From Ornithinimicrobium tianjinense (GTDB taxonomy: Bacteria > Actinomycetota > Actinomycetes > Actinomycetales > Dermatophilaceae), in the NCBI RefSeq assembly GCF_014636495.1, contig NZ_BMEM01000005.1, positions 124,001 through 188,000 on the forward strand: a stretch of DNA of 64,000 nucleotides. The letters are read 5' to 3'. Made by a program: the position numbers and the translations under genes. Of the stretch, positions 53,014-62,335 are shown in pieces. Below the pieces are notes generated by a model. It saw only the letters and a program-made list of their open reading frames with translations. It was not told the origin of the DNA and did not search any database. Position 1 is the stretch's first letter; each line of letters starts with the position of its first letter.

Positions 53014-54105
53014 TCAGCGGGACGAGCGCCACTCCTGCGTGACCTCGAGGAGACGGTCGGTGGCCTCGGGCTCGGCCACGGTCACCCGGACGCCGTCGCC
53101 GGCGAAGGGACGCACCGTCAGCCCGCGCGCCTGGCAGGCCTGGCCGAAGGGCACGGCCTCGTCGCCGAGCGGCAGCCACACGAAGTTGCCCTGGGCGTCC
53201 GGCACCTCCCAGCCCTGCTCGCGCAGGCCCGCGACCAGCCGCTCCCGCTCGGCGACCAGCTCCTTGACGCGCACCTCCAGCTCGTCGTAGGCGTCGAGGC
53301 TGGCGATCGCGGCGCGCTGGGCCAGGTCGGTGACGCCGAACGGCGTGGCCGCCTTGCGCAGGGCGGTGGCGACCTCCTCGTGGGCCACGGCATACCCGAC
53401 CCGCAGCCCGGCCAGGCCGTAGGCCTTGGAGAAGGTGCGCAGGACCGCCACGTTGGGGTGCTGGCGGTAGATCGCCAGCGCGTCCGGCACGGTCTCCTCG
53501 GTGGTGAACTCCAGGTACGCCTCGTCGACGACGACCAGCACGTCCTGCGGGACCTTGGCGAGGAAGGCGCGCAGCTCGTCCTCGCGCACGGCGGGGCCGG
53601 TCGGGTTGTTGGGCGTGCAGACGAGCACGAGGCGCGTGCGGTCGGTGATCGCCGCGGCCATCGCGTCGAGGTCGTGCCGCGCGTCCGCGTCCAGCGGCAC
53701 CTGCACCGACGTGGCCCCGGCCAGCGCGACGACGATCGGGTAGGCCTCGAACGAGCGCCAGGCGTAGACGACCTCGTCCCCCGGGTCGCAGGTGATGGCG
53801 ATGAGCTGGGCCAGCACGGCGACCGAGCCGGTGCCGGTGGCGAGGTGCGTGGCCGGCACGCCGAGCCGCTCGGACAGCGCCGCGGTGAGCTCGGTCACCC
53901 CCATGTCCGGGTAGCGGTTCATCGACGCGGCGGCCTCGGTGACGGCGTCCAGCACGGAGGGCAGCGGCGGGTAGGGGTTCTCGTTGGAGGAGATCTTGTA
54001 GGCCGTCACGCCCTCCAGGGGCGCCGCGGGCTTCCCGGGGACGTACGCGGGCACGCCACCGAGGGTGGACCGCAGGCGGACGGGCGACGTGGGCTGCTGG
54101 CTCAT
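53014..54105 (-). CDS. HisC2/PatB-like aminotransferase (aromatic or histidinol-phosphate)
   Basis: This 363-aa PLP enzyme of fold type I resembles the mycobacterial HisC2 (Rv3772-type) proteins: [52 protein letters not shown] and the PLP-Lys in [18 protein letters not shown]. Members act as histidinol-phosphate or aromatic aminotransferases. No his genes are adjacent, which favours an aromatic role. ATG start. It is divergent from the holin-like gene. Confidence 0.88.
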   Translation of the reverse strand: MSQQPTSPVRLRSTLGGVPAYVPGKPAAPLEGVTAYKISSNENPYPPLPSVLDAVTEAAASMNRYPDMGVTELTAALSERLGVPATHLATGTGSVAVLAQLIAITCDPGDEVVYAWRSFEAYPIVVALAGATSVQVPLDADARHDLDAMAAAITDRTRLVLVCTPNNPTGPAVREDELRAFLAKVPQDVLVVVDEAYLEFTTEETVPDALAIYRQHPNVAVLRTFSKAYGLAGLRVGYAVAHEEVATALRKAATPFGVTDLAQRAAIASLDAYDELEVRVKELVAERERLVAGLREQGWEVPDAQGNFVWLPLGDEAVPFGQACQARGLTVRPFAGDGVRVTVAEPEATDRLLEVTQEWRSSR

Positions 54106-54163
54106 GGGCGTCAGCCTAGTGAGCGCCCCGTGGTGCCTCGGACGCCCGTGCCACGATGGGCGC

Positions 54164-54547
54164 ATGAAGATGATCCTGACCATCCTCGCCAACGCCCTCG
54201 CCCTGTGGGTCGCCGCGGCCCTGCTCGACGGCATCTCCTTCGGCGGCGACGGGACCGACCTGGTCCTCACCGTGCTGGGCGTCGCGATCGTGTTCGGCGT
54301 CCTCAACGCGATCGTCAAGCCGGTCCTGAAGCTGCTGTCCTTCCCGCTGGTGATCCTCACGCTGGGCCTGTTCCTGGTGGTCGTCAACGCGATCATGCTG
54401 TCGCTGACCTCCTGGCTGGCGGGCGTGGTCGGGCTCGACTTCACGGTCGAGGACTTCTTCTGGGACGCCGTCCTCGGCGCGCTGATCATCTCCGCCGTCG
54501 GCGTCGTCACCGACCTCGTGCTGCCTGACGGTCGGGACCGCGCATGA
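54164..54547 (+). CDS. Phage holin-like / DUF membrane protein (PF04020 type)
   Basis: This 127-aa protein has about four hydrophobic segments and the pattern [36 protein letters not shown] of the mycobacterial 4TMS holin-like family. It ends with an ATGA overlap to the dienelactone hydrolase gene. Family function is unknown. Confidence 0.87.
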   Translation: MKMILTILANALALWVAAALLDGISFGGDGTDLVLTVLGVAIVFGVLNAIVKPVLKLLSFPLVILTLGLFLVVVNAIMLSLTSWLAGVVGLDFTVEDFFWDAVLGALIISAVGVVTDLVLPDGRDRA

Positions 54548-55305
54548 GCACCCCGCTCCCGCACGAGATCGCCGCCCCAGACGGTCCGCTGCCCGCGCTG
54601 CTGTGGCTGCCCGAGGGCGCTGGCGAGGGGGCGCCGGCCCCCGGGCTGGTCGTCTTCCAGGAGATCTTCGGCGTCGGCCCCTACCTGCAGGACTGGTGCG
54701 CCCGGCTCGCCTCCCTCGGGTATGCCGTGCTCGCCCCGCACGTCTACGCGCGGCAGGTCGACGACGGTGCGCAGGTGCCCGTGGTGACCCGGCCCGCGGC
54801 CGAGGGGGGCCTCGAGGAGGGGCTGGCCCTCGTGCAGCAGGTCGACTGGGACCTCGCGGTGCGCGACGGGCTCGCGGCCCGCGACGCCCTCGCGGCCGTG
54901 CCGGGCGTCGACCCCGCGCGCGTCGGCCTCCTCGGCTTCTGCTTCGGCGGCGGCCTGGCCTTCCACGTCGCGGCCGCCGCGGCGCAGGCCGGCAGGCCCG
55001 TCGCTGCGCTGGTCAGCTTCTACGGCTCGGCGCTGCCGAACCTCCTCGGCCTGGCCGAGCACGTGGACGTCCCGAGCCTGCACGTCTTCGGCGACGCCGA
55101 CGCCTACATCCCGATGGACACGGTCGAGGAGATCCGCGAGGCGGTCACGGCCGGCGGCGCCCGCCCGCACGTCCGGTTCGAGCTGCACGAGGGCGCCGGG
55201 CACGCCTTCGACAACCCCGACCCGATGTTCCACCACGCCCCCGCCAGCGCCGCGGCACGCGCCCAGGCGGAGCAGTTCCTGACCGAGGTCCTGCCCGTCC
55301 GGTGA
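54544..55305 (+). CDS. Dienelactone hydrolase family protein
   Basis: This 253-aa alpha/beta hydrolase has the DLH features: [17 protein letters not shown], nucleophile Cys in [16 protein letters not shown], Asp in FGDADAYIP and His in GAGHAFDNP. It may hydrolyse dienelactone or another ester; no catechol-pathway gene is adjacent. It starts inside the stop of the holin-like gene. Confidence 0.87.
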   Translation: MSTPLPHEIAAPDGPLPALLWLPEGAGEGAPAPGLVVFQEIFGVGPYLQDWCARLASLGYAVLAPHVYARQVDDGAQVPVVTRPAAEGGLEEGLALVQQVDWDLAVRDGLAARDALAAVPGVDPARVGLLGFCFGGGLAFHVAAAAAQAGRPVAALVSFYGSALPNLLGLAEHVDVPSLHVFGDADAYIPMDTVEEIREAVTAGGARPHVRFELHEGAGHAFDNPDPMFHHAPASAAARAQAEQFLTEVLPVR

Positions 55306-55421
55306 CGGCTCGGACCACCGCCCGAGGTTGCCCCGAGGTCAGGACGGAGCGTGGGGTAACGTCGGGGCCGACCGCAGCCCCCCGGTGTGCTGCGGGCTCG
55401 CGACGATGAAGGAGTACTGAC

Positions 55422-56618
55422 GTGAGCGACGACGACGTCGTGACGGTCGAGCGGGCCGCCGACACCCTGGCGGCCGGCTCCCACGAGCCGCCGCAGCGCG
55501 ACATCACCGACGGCGGTCCGGACATGGTCCAGTTCCTCGCCGCCGACGGGACGCGGGTCCCGGTGACGGACGTGAACAGCCCCTACGCGGCATACCTCGA
55601 GGACCTCGACGCCGACGCGCTGCGCGGGATGCTGCGCGACCTCATCCTCGTGCGCCGCGTCGACGCGGAGGGCTTCGCCCTCCAGCGCCAGGGCGAGCTG
55701 GGCCTGTGGCCGAGCCTGCTCGGGCAGGAGGCGGCCCAGGTGGGTCCCGGGCGCGCGATGCGCCACCAGGACTACGCCTTCCCGGGCTACCGCGAGCACG
55801 GCGTCGCCTGGTGCAAGGGCGTGCCGCCGGAGAACCTCCTCGGCATGTTCCGAGGTGTCAACCACGGCGGGTGGGACTCCAACGAGAACAACTTCCACCT
55901 CTACACGATCGTCATCGGCAACCAGATGCTGCACGCGGTCGGCTACGCGCTCGGCGTCCAGAAGGACGGCGACGTCGCGACCGGCGACCCGGCCCGCGAC
56001 ACCGCGGTCATGGCGTTCACCGGCGACGGCGGCACCGCGCAGGGTGACTTCAACGAGGCGCTCGTCTTCGCCGCGGTCGCCAACGCGCCCGTCGTCTTCT
56101 ACGTCCAGAACAACCACTGGGCGATCTCCGAGCCCAACGACCGGCAGTTCCGCGTGCCGCCCTACCGCCGCGCCGACGGCTTCGGCTTCCCGGGCGTGCG
56201 CGTGGACGGCAACGACGTCCTCGCGACGTATGCCGTGAGCCGTGCCGCCCTGGAGCGCGCGCGCTCCGGGCAGGGGCCGACGCTCATCGAGGCGTTCACC
56301 TACCGGATGGGCGCGCACACCACCTCCGACGACCCGACGAAGTACCGCATCTCCGCCGAGGTCGACCTCTGGAAGGCCAAGGACCCGATCGACCGGATGA
56401 AGGCCTACCTGCTGGCCGAGGGGATGGTCGACGAGGCGTGGCTGACCGAGCTCGACGCCGAGGCGGACGAGCTGGCCCGGCGGATCCGGCACGCGTGCCA
56501 GACCATGCCCAACCCTCCCCACGAGGAGATGTTCCACCACGTGTATGCCGACGCGCACCCGGTCGTGGAGCGCGAGGCGGCCGAGTTCGCCGACTACCAC
56601 GCCGGCTTCGAGGACTGA
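55422..56618 (+). CDS. 2-oxoacid dehydrogenase E1 alpha subunit
   Basis: This 398-aa thiamine-diphosphate enzyme subunit decarboxylates pyruvate or a branched-chain 2-oxoacid. The TPP motif starts at GDGGTAQGDFNEAL and ends NNHWAIS. LWPSLLGQEAAQVGPGRAM and the EAFTYRMGAHTTSDDPTKYR phosphorylation-loop-like segment are present. E1beta and E2 follow in the same operon; no E3 gene is in the window. GTG start with AAGGAG. Branched-chain versus pyruvate specificity is open. Confidence 0.93.
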   Translation: MSDDDVVTVERAADTLAAGSHEPPQRDITDGGPDMVQFLAADGTRVPVTDVNSPYAAYLEDLDADALRGMLRDLILVRRVDAEGFALQRQGELGLWPSLLGQEAAQVGPGRAMRHQDYAFPGYREHGVAWCKGVPPENLLGMFRGVNHGGWDSNENNFHLYTIVIGNQMLHAVGYALGVQKDGDVATGDPARDTAVMAFTGDGGTAQGDFNEALVFAAVANAPVVFYVQNNHWAISEPNDRQFRVPPYRRADGFGFPGVRVDGNDVLATYAVSRAALERARSGQGPTLIEAFTYRMGAHTTSDDPTKYRISAEVDLWKAKDPIDRMKAYLLAEGMVDEAWLTELDAEADELARRIRHACQTMPNPPHEEMFHHVYADAHPVVEREAAEFADYHAGFED

Positions 56619-56630
56619 GGCGAGACTGAG

Positions 56631-57656
56631 ATGAGCACCACCACCCCCACCTCGACGGCGCAGCGGACCACGATCGCCAAGGCGCTCAACGCCGGCATGC
56701 GGGCCGCGATGGAGCGCGACCCCAAGGTCCTGCTCATGGGCGAGGACATCGGCAAGCTCGGCGGCGTCTTCCGCATCACCGAGGGCCTCCAGAAGGACTT
56801 CGGCGAGGACCGCGTCGTCGACACCCCGCTGGCCGAGTCCGGGATCATGGGCAGCGCGATCGGCCTGGCCCTGCGCGGCTACCGGCCCGTGGTCGAGATC
56901 CAGTTCGACGGCTTCGTCTACCCGGCCTTCGACCAGATCGTCAGCCAGGTCGCCAAGATGCACTACCGCTCGCTCGGCAAGCTCAAGCTGCCGATGGTCA
57001 TCCGCATCCCCTACGGCGGCGGCATCGGCGCGGTCGAGCACCACAGCGAGTCCAACGAGTCCTACTTCATCCACACCGCCGGCCTGCGCGTCGTCACCTG
57101 CTCGACGACCGAGGACGCCTACTGGATGATGCAGCAGGCCATCGCCTCCGACGACCCGGTGGTCTTCTACGAGCCCAAGCGCCGCTACCACGAGCGTGGC
57201 GTGCTCGACCTGGGCGGCGGCCTGCCGGACCTGGCGGACGCTCCCTACGACCTCGACCAGGCCGTCGTGCGCGCCGAGGGCACCGACGTCACCGTGCTCA
57301 CCTACGGCCCGATGGTCAAGGTGGCGCTCGCGGCCGCGCAGGCCGCCGAGCTGGAGGACGGCCCCTCGATCGAGGTCGTCGACCTGCGCTCGCTGTCGCC
57401 GCTGGACACCGAGGTGATCGAGGCGTCGGTCACCAAGACCGGCCGCTGCATCACGCTCTCGGAGGCGCAGACCAACACCTCGATCCACGCCGAGCTGGCC
57501 GCCCACGTGCAGCAGCACTGCTTCTACCAGCTCGAGGCCCCCGTCCTGCGGGTGGGCGGCTACAACATCCCCTACCCGCCCAGCCGGCACGAGGAGGTCT
57601 TCCTCCCCGACCTCGACCGCGTCCTGCACGCCGTCGAGACCGTCCTGGCCTACTGA
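56631..57656 (+). CDS. 2-oxoacid dehydrogenase E1 beta subunit
   Basis: This 341-aa partner of E1alpha has the signature ERDPKVLLMGEDIGKLGGVFRIT, DTPLAESGIMGSAIGLALRG, RIPYGGGIGAVEHHSES and the C-terminal transketolase-type domain (VVDLRSLSPLDTEVIEASV, LPDLDRVLHAVETVL). It starts 12 bases after E1alpha and ends 33 bases before E2. Confidence 0.94.
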   Translation: MSTTTPTSTAQRTTIAKALNAGMRAAMERDPKVLLMGEDIGKLGGVFRITEGLQKDFGEDRVVDTPLAESGIMGSAIGLALRGYRPVVEIQFDGFVYPAFDQIVSQVAKMHYRSLGKLKLPMVIRIPYGGGIGAVEHHSESNESYFIHTAGLRVVTCSTTEDAYWMMQQAIASDDPVVFYEPKRRYHERGVLDLGGGLPDLADAPYDLDQAVVRAEGTDVTVLTYGPMVKVALAAAQAAELEDGPSIEVVDLRSLSPLDTEVIEASVTKTGRCITLSEAQTNTSIHAELAAHVQQHCFYQLEAPVLRVGGYNIPYPPSRHEEVFLPDLDRVLHAVETVLAY

Positions 57657-57689
57657 CCGCTTCCGAGCCCGACCCGAAAGAGGCGTCCC

Positions 57690-59138
57690 GTGCCCGAGTT
57701 CAAGCTGCCCGACCCCGGCGAGGGTCTCGTCGAGGCCACGATCATCCAGTGGAAGGTCGCCGTCGGCGACACGGTGCGGACCAACGACATCGTCGTCGAG
57801 GTCGAGACCGCCAAGTCGCTCGTCGAGCTGCCCATCCCCTGGGACGGCACGGTGACCGCGATCCTGGCCGAGGAGGGTCAGGAGGTCGAGGTCGGGACGC
57901 CGATCATCGTCATCGACAACGGTGACGGCGGCGGCGCCGCTGCGGCGCAGGCCGAGGCCGAGGCGGCCGCGGCCGACCTCGTGCCCAGCGCCCCGGCCGG
58001 GCCCGCGGGCGAGGCCCCCAAGCGGGAGGCCGTGCTGGTCGGCTACGGCGCGATCGAGACCGCCACCACCCGGCGTCGCCGTCGTGGCGGGGCGGCCGAG
58101 ACCGCGCAGGCCGCGGACGACGCCGCCGCCGCCCGGCCCCGCCGCGCCAAGGCCAGCCCGCCGGTCCGCAAGTACGCCAAGGACCGCGGCGTCGACCTCA
58201 CCCAGGTCGCACCCGCTCGTGAGGACGGCGTCGTGACCCGTTCCGACGTCGACGCCTACCTCGCCGGCGGCGCCGCCAGCGCGTCGGCGCAGCACGCGGC
58301 CGCCGAGCTCGCTGCCCCGGCCGGCCAGGGCGCCGCGACCGGCCAGGCCGCGCCGACCGGCGCCGGCGCACCTGCTGGAGCGACGGCATACCAGAGGCCG
58401 GTCCTGGACCGCACGGGCGAGCGGGAGGAGCGCACCGACGTCAAGGGCGTGCGCAAGATGACGGCGCAGGCGATGGTGAGCTCGGCGTTCACGGCGCCGC
58501 ACGTCACGGAGTTCATCACCGTCGACGCGACCGCGACGATGGAGCTCGTGGAGCGCCTCAAGCGGGACCGCTCCTACGGCATGACCGACCTCAAGGTCAG
58601 CCCGCTGCTCATCCTGGCCAAGGCCCTCACGATCGCCGTCCGCCGCAACCCGGGCATGAACGCGGTCTGGGACGAGGCGGCGCAGCAGATCGTGCAGCGC
58701 AACTACGTCAACCTCGGCATCGCCGCCGCCACCCCGCGCGGGCTCGTCGTCCCGAACATCAAGGACGCCGACCTCATGGACCTGCGCCAGCTCGCCGAGG
58801 CGATGCAGGACCTCGTCGCCACCGCCAAGGCCGGCCGCACTCAGCCCGCGGACATGTCCGGCGGCACCATCACGATCACCAACGTGGGCGTCTTCGGCGT
58901 CGACACCGGCACCCCGATCATCAACCCCGGCGAGTCGGCGATCGTCGCCTTCGGCGCGGTCCGGCGGATGCCGTGGGTCGTCGGCTCCGGTGCGGACGAG
59001 CGCATCGAGCCGCGCTGGGTCACGCAGCTGGCCGTGTCCTTCGACCACCGCCTCATCGACGGCGAGCTGGGCTCGATGTTCCTCGCCGACCTCGCCGGCC
59101 TCATCGAGGACCCGGCCCGGGCGCTGGTCTGGGGCTGA
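57690..59138 (+). CDS. 2-oxoacid dehydrogenase E2 acyltransferase
   Basis: This 482-aa E2 has a lipoyl domain with the lipoylated Lys42 in VEVETAKSLVELP, Ala/Pro/Gly linkers, a peripheral-subunit-binding domain (PPVRKYAKDRGVDLTQVAP, about 154-172) and the C-terminal catalytic domain with His453 and Asp457 in SFDHRLIDG. It forms the core of the complex. GTG start with AAAGAGG. Confidence 0.95.
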   Translation: MPEFKLPDPGEGLVEATIIQWKVAVGDTVRTNDIVVEVETAKSLVELPIPWDGTVTAILAEEGQEVEVGTPIIVIDNGDGGGAAAAQAEAEAAAADLVPSAPAGPAGEAPKREAVLVGYGAIETATTRRRRRGGAAETAQAADDAAAARPRRAKASPPVRKYAKDRGVDLTQVAPAREDGVVTRSDVDAYLAGGAASASAQHAAAELAAPAGQGAATGQAAPTGAGAPAGATAYQRPVLDRTGEREERTDVKGVRKMTAQAMVSSAFTAPHVTEFITVDATATMELVERLKRDRSYGMTDLKVSPLLILAKALTIAVRRNPGMNAVWDEAAQQIVQRNYVNLGIAAATPRGLVVPNIKDADLMDLRQLAEAMQDLVATAKAGRTQPADMSGGTITITNVGVFGVDTGTPIINPGESAIVAFGAVRRMPWVVGSGADERIEPRWVTQLAVSFDHRLIDGELGSMFLADLAGLIEDPARALVWG

Positions 59139-59152
59139 GACGCGGCGCGGGT

Positions 59153-59175
59153 GGCCCGGGCCTTGTGCCCGGGCC
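59153..59175 (+). terminator. Hairpin after E2
   Basis: GGCCCGGGC (59153-59161) and GCCCGGGCC (59167-59175) form a perfect 9-bp stem with a 5-base loop 14 bases after the stop. Confidence 0.7.
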
Positions 59176-59204
59176 GCTGGAGGGGTGCTGCGCTCTCGCC
59201 CGAG

Positions 59205-59296
59205 CGTTCAAACCGGCACTGTGGGAGCCGGCCCCGTCTGCGCCGCGTGGTTGTGGGGCCGTGTGGGGAGCGACACGGAAAGTGCCGGTCTGAACG
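59205..59296. repeat. Inverted repeat, 16-bp arms
   Basis: CGTTCAAACCGGCACT (59205-59220) and AGTGCCGGTCTGAACG (59281-59296) pair with one mismatch, 60 bases apart, between E2 and the convergent TNT-like gene. No gene is seen inside. Confidence 0.7.
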
Positions 59297-59340
59297 TCCG
59301 CGCCGTGGTCGCCGGGACGTCGCCGGGACGGCGCAGTGCG

Positions 59341-59973
59341 TCAGACGGGGGTGACCTCGAGCAGCTCGCCCTGCTCGACGTGCCACTGCACGGGGTAGCC
59401 CAGCGCGACCATCGGGCCGCCTCCGGGCTGCTCGAACCAGGCGGCCGTCAGACCCTCCGTCGACAGCGAGAGCGCTGACCGCACCTCGTAGACGTGACGG
59501 GGCGCCCCGAGCGCCGTGGGAGGCAGGGAGCGGTGCTCGAACGGGGTCCCGTAGGCGTAGGCGTGGTGAGCACTGGGCGTGCCGACCACCTCGATGACGT
59601 CTCCGGCGGCCAGCGCGGCGGGACCGGCCGCACCCTGCCGCTCGAGGCAGCGCGCGGCGATCGCGCGCGCGGTGCGTCGCCCCCGCTCCGCGAGATCTGT
59701 CCGGTCCACCCCGCGCGGGGACGTCGTGGGCGACAGCAGCCCGAGGACGAGCGCGATGACCTCGTGCCCCTCCGTGAGGTGGCGGTAGGGGCGGTAGGCA
59801 CCACGGGACACCCCGCCCACCGACCAGCCCTCCAGCGGGAGCACCACCCAGGGGCCCTCCGGCGGCAGGGGAGCGGTGCGGTCGGGAGGCGGGCAGACGA
59901 CGGCCGCGGAGGCCGGGTGCCCGGCCTGACGGAGGGCGTCGGACAGCAGGCCCTGCAGCTCAGCGGGCGTCAT
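59341..59973 (-). CDS. TNT-like domain protein lacking catalytic residues
   Basis: This 210-aa protein has a C-terminal half (about residues 121-210) that aligns with the TNT domain of the neighbouring toxin: GDVIEVVGTPS, FEHRSLPP, AAWFEQPGGGP, WHVEQGELLEV. The positions matching the TNT catalytic Arg, Tyr and Gln are V129, His and Met respectively, so NAD-glycohydrolase activity is unlikely. The N-terminal half (about 1-120) is unfamiliar. It starts at the ATG overlapping the preceding gene. It could be a decayed toxin cassette or a decoy/immunity-type partner. Confidence 0.7.
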   Translation of the reverse strand: MTPAELQGLLSDALRQAGHPASAAVVCPPPDRTAPLPPEGPWVVLPLEGWSVGGVSRGAYRPYRHLTEGHEVIALVLGLLSPTTSPRGVDRTDLAERGRRTARAIAARCLERQGAAGPAALAAGDVIEVVGTPSAHHAYAYGTPFEHRSLPPTALGAPRHVYEVRSALSLSTEGLTAAWFEQPGGGPMVALGYPVQWHVEQGELLEVTPV

Positions 59974-60356
59974 ACCTCGCCCCGCGCTTCGCGGGCGCGA
60001 CGGGACCGCTCCAGGACGGCCTGCAGCCTGGCCTCTCGGGTGGCGTCGAGCTCGGCGGCCTCGGCCTCGGTCAGGCGGACCCGCCGGCGCGCGAGCGAGA
60101 GCGACTCGGCGGCCAGCTGCTGGACAGCCTCGCGCTCGGTGGCGAACCAGCGAGGGTTGTAGACCGTGTCCCGGTCGTAGCTCGCGACCGTCCAGCCGCC
60201 GTCCGACGCCCGCGACAGCAGCCTCTCGCCGGTCCCGCGCCGTTGGTTGCGGTCGTCGGCGTAGCCGACGTCCTCCGGGCTGCGCCCGAGCGCGACGAGG
60301 AACGCGCGCAGCTCGGCCATGGTGGTCACGGACAGGGGGTCGGGTTCGTTGCTCAC
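59970..60356 (-). CDS. Putative immunity protein of the TNT toxin
   Basis: This 128-aa charged protein lies directly after the toxin gene with 4-base ATGA overlaps on both sides, the usual place of an immunity factor. It has an N-terminal helix (TTMAELRAFLVALGRSPEDVGY), a middle strand region (SDGGWTVASYDRDTVYNPRWFATEREAVQQLAAES) and a long basic helix. No family is recognised, so immunity is inferred from position only. Confidence 0.6.
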   Translation of the reverse strand: MSNEPDPLSVTTMAELRAFLVALGRSPEDVGYADDRNQRRGTGERLLSRASDGGWTVASYDRDTVYNPRWFATEREAVQQLAAESLSLARRRVRLTEAEAAELDATREARLQAVLERSRRAREARGEV

Positions 60357-61912
60357 GGGCTCTCGATCTCCACCAGGTAGCCGTTATCGATGTACCACTG
60401 GATGTCCCGTGGTTCGGGGAAGTGGTACTGCAGGCCGCCGCCCGGCTGCTCGAACCAGGGGGCGATCTCGCCCTCGGTGACCCCGTCGAGCGGCCTCACC
60501 ACGCGGTAGCGCCCGTAGCTGTAGTTGATGCTCGAGGGCGGCAGAGCACGCTGGTCGAAGGGGACGCCCTCGGGCGCGGCGAAGTAGCCGCCCTGAGGGC
60601 TGCCGAAGCGGTCGATGACGTCGCCCGGCTCCAGGGTGCTGGGCATGCGCGGCCCGGCGAAGCCGTCGTCGGGCGGGTAGCGCCAGCCGCCGCCCTGGGC
60701 GTTGACGTAGGTGTCGTAGAACTCCTGCTCCGACAGCGAGCCGTAGGGGTTGAAGCCGTCGGGGTAGAGGTGCCCGTCGGGACCGGTGCGGTCGACCGGC
60801 TTGGGCTGCATCCACGCGGGGAGCTCGTCGATGTCGACGTGCGGGCCGCGCGGGGGTCGGGAGCTGCCCGGCCCGGACCCGGGGCCGAGTCCCCGGAAGA
60901 AGTCGTCGAGCTGACGGCGCAGACGTGGCAGCAGGCCCTGGAGCGCCTTCTTGGCGACGCGCAGGATGGCGCCGCCAGGGATCACCGAGGTCACCGCCGT
61001 GAGCAGCGCCTCGCCCGCCAGCTGCTGGACGAGCTGCTGACCGTCGATCTTCCCCTCGCCCCAGTCGGCGATCGTGTCGACCATCTCGCCGGCACCCACC
61101 AGCGCGGCGCCGCCGCTCATGATGGCCAGCGCGACCCCGGCCCCGGGGACCCCGGCCAGCGCCCCGACCCCGGTGAGGCTGGCGATCACCGCCAGGATGA
61201 GCAGGACGGCCCCGACGACGACCAGGATCCAGCCCACCACCTTGAGCACGATCGCCACGATGCGCAGGATGATGACGTTGTTCTTGATCCACTCGCGCAC
61301 CTCGGCGAGATTCTCGTCGATCCAGGCGCCCAGCTGGCCGGACGTCTCGTCCCACCACGAGGCCATCGCCTCCCAGGCCTTGGAGACCTCCTCGGCGAGG
61401 GTGTCCCAGGCGTCGCTGATCTGCCCGGCCAGCCACTCCGCGCCGTCGCGGATGCCGCCGAGGATGTCGCCACCGAGCCGGCGCAGCCCGCCGACCGACA
61501 GCAGCGGGGGCTCGTCGGGCTCAGGCTCCGCCGGTTGCTCCGGGACGAACTGCGTGGGTGCCGCCGGAGGCACGGAGCCCCCGGTGAGCGCGCTGATCGA
61601 CGTCTCCTCCGGCCGGGCCGGCTGCTCGTCGACGCGGAGCTCACGACGGGCGAGAGAGTCGCGGAGGGCCCCCGACGAGGGCAGGCTCGCGATCCGCTCG
61701 GCCTCGCGCTCGCGGCCGCGCAGCGCGGGCAGGACGTCGGCGGCCAGGTCGGCCTTGGCACCCAGGGCGGCGTCCAGGTGGTGGGTCGGCACGCCCAGCC
61801 GCACCAGGTCGGAGCGCAGGGCGCGGACGTGCTCGTCGACGCTGGACACCACCCGCCGCAGGTCGGCGTTCACGCCGTGCAGCGCCCTGTGGTCGATGTG
61901 CACCGTGCTCAT
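60353..61912 (-). CDS. TNT-domain NAD+ glycohydrolase toxin
   Basis: This 519-aa polymorphic toxin has an N-terminal helical region (about 1-100) like ESX substrates, a Pro-rich linker, Trp-rich helices, a hydrophobic pair (about 212-275) that may insert in membranes, and a C-terminal TNT domain (about 427-517). The TNT signature is clear: GDVIDRFGSPQGGYFAAP, FDQRALPP, IAPWFEQPGGGLQYHF. R435, Y443 and Q495 match the catalytic Arg, Tyr and Gln of mycobacterial TNT. It starts inside the stop of the WXG-like gene. Toxin activity (NAD+ hydrolysis in a target cell) is by family. Confidence 0.88.
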   Translation of the reverse strand: MSTVHIDHRALHGVNADLRRVVSSVDEHVRALRSDLVRLGVPTHHLDAALGAKADLAADVLPALRGREREAERIASLPSSGALRDSLARRELRVDEQPARPEETSISALTGGSVPPAAPTQFVPEQPAEPEPDEPPLLSVGGLRRLGGDILGGIRDGAEWLAGQISDAWDTLAEEVSKAWEAMASWWDETSGQLGAWIDENLAEVREWIKNNVIILRIVAIVLKVVGWILVVVGAVLLILAVIASLTGVGALAGVPGAGVALAIMSGGAALVGAGEMVDTIADWGEGKIDGQQLVQQLAGEALLTAVTSVIPGGAILRVAKKALQGLLPRLRRQLDDFFRGLGPGSGPGSSRPPRGPHVDIDELPAWMQPKPVDRTGPDGHLYPDGFNPYGSLSEQEFYDTYVNAQGGGWRYPPDDGFAGPRMPSTLEPGDVIDRFGSPQGGYFAAPEGVPFDQRALPPSSINYSYGRYRVVRPLDGVTEGEIAPWFEQPGGGLQYHFPEPRDIQWYIDNGYLVEIESP

Positions 61913-62217
61913 CGCAGTCCGTACCTCGCGCGCAGGGCGTCGGCCCGCTCCGGGCTGACCATGCTCGGCTGGGCGTCCCGCGCCGCCTCGATGTCCTCGA
62001 GGGCCCTGTCGAGCTGGGAGTAGAGGGTGGAGGACACCGGCTGGAGGTGGTTGTCACGGAACCTGCGCGCCGCCGGGCTGCGCCACGCCTGCCCGTCGCC
62101 GACGGCCTCCAGCGGCCCCCGCATCGACGGCACCGACCCCCTCGCCCGGCGAGCCTGGCGCAGCAGGTCCTCCAGCTCGGCGCGCAGCGGGTTGGCCACG
62201 CTCGCGTCCTCCACCAT
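61909..62217 (-). CDS. WXG100-like (ESX-type) small helical protein
   Basis: This 102-aa protein has a helix-turn-helix of the WXG100 kind: NPLRAELEDLLRQARRARG, then GQAWRSPAARRFRDN in the turn position (W-R-S instead of W-x-G), then LYSQLDRALEDIEAARDAQ. The ATG has a strong GGGAGGG site. It leads the toxin operon and would be the export partner of the TNT toxin through a type VII (ESX-like) system. Confidence 0.7.
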   Translation of the reverse strand: MVEDASVANPLRAELEDLLRQARRARGSVPSMRGPLEAVGDGQAWRSPAARRFRDNHLQPVSSTLYSQLDRALEDIEAARDAQPSMVSPERADALRARYGLR

Positions 62218-62335
62218 CGGCCCTGCCCTCCCACGTCCCGCAACGTCCGTCGTCCCGCGGGACACTCTCGCACGCGGGGCAGAGTGGGGCAAACGCGGTT
62301 CAGGAAGGCCCCTGCCATGGGTCAGACTGTCGCCC

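Noticed and set aside
55306-55421. Possible RNA element upstream of the E1 alpha gene
   Set aside because: Only a short CCGCAG/CTGCGG pairing is visible in the 116-base leader; not enough to call a riboswitch.
55104-59048. Over 1300-codon minus-strand open frame across DLH, E1 and E2 genes
   Set aside because: It spans four real genes on the other strand and has no recognisable domain; high-GC shadow frame.
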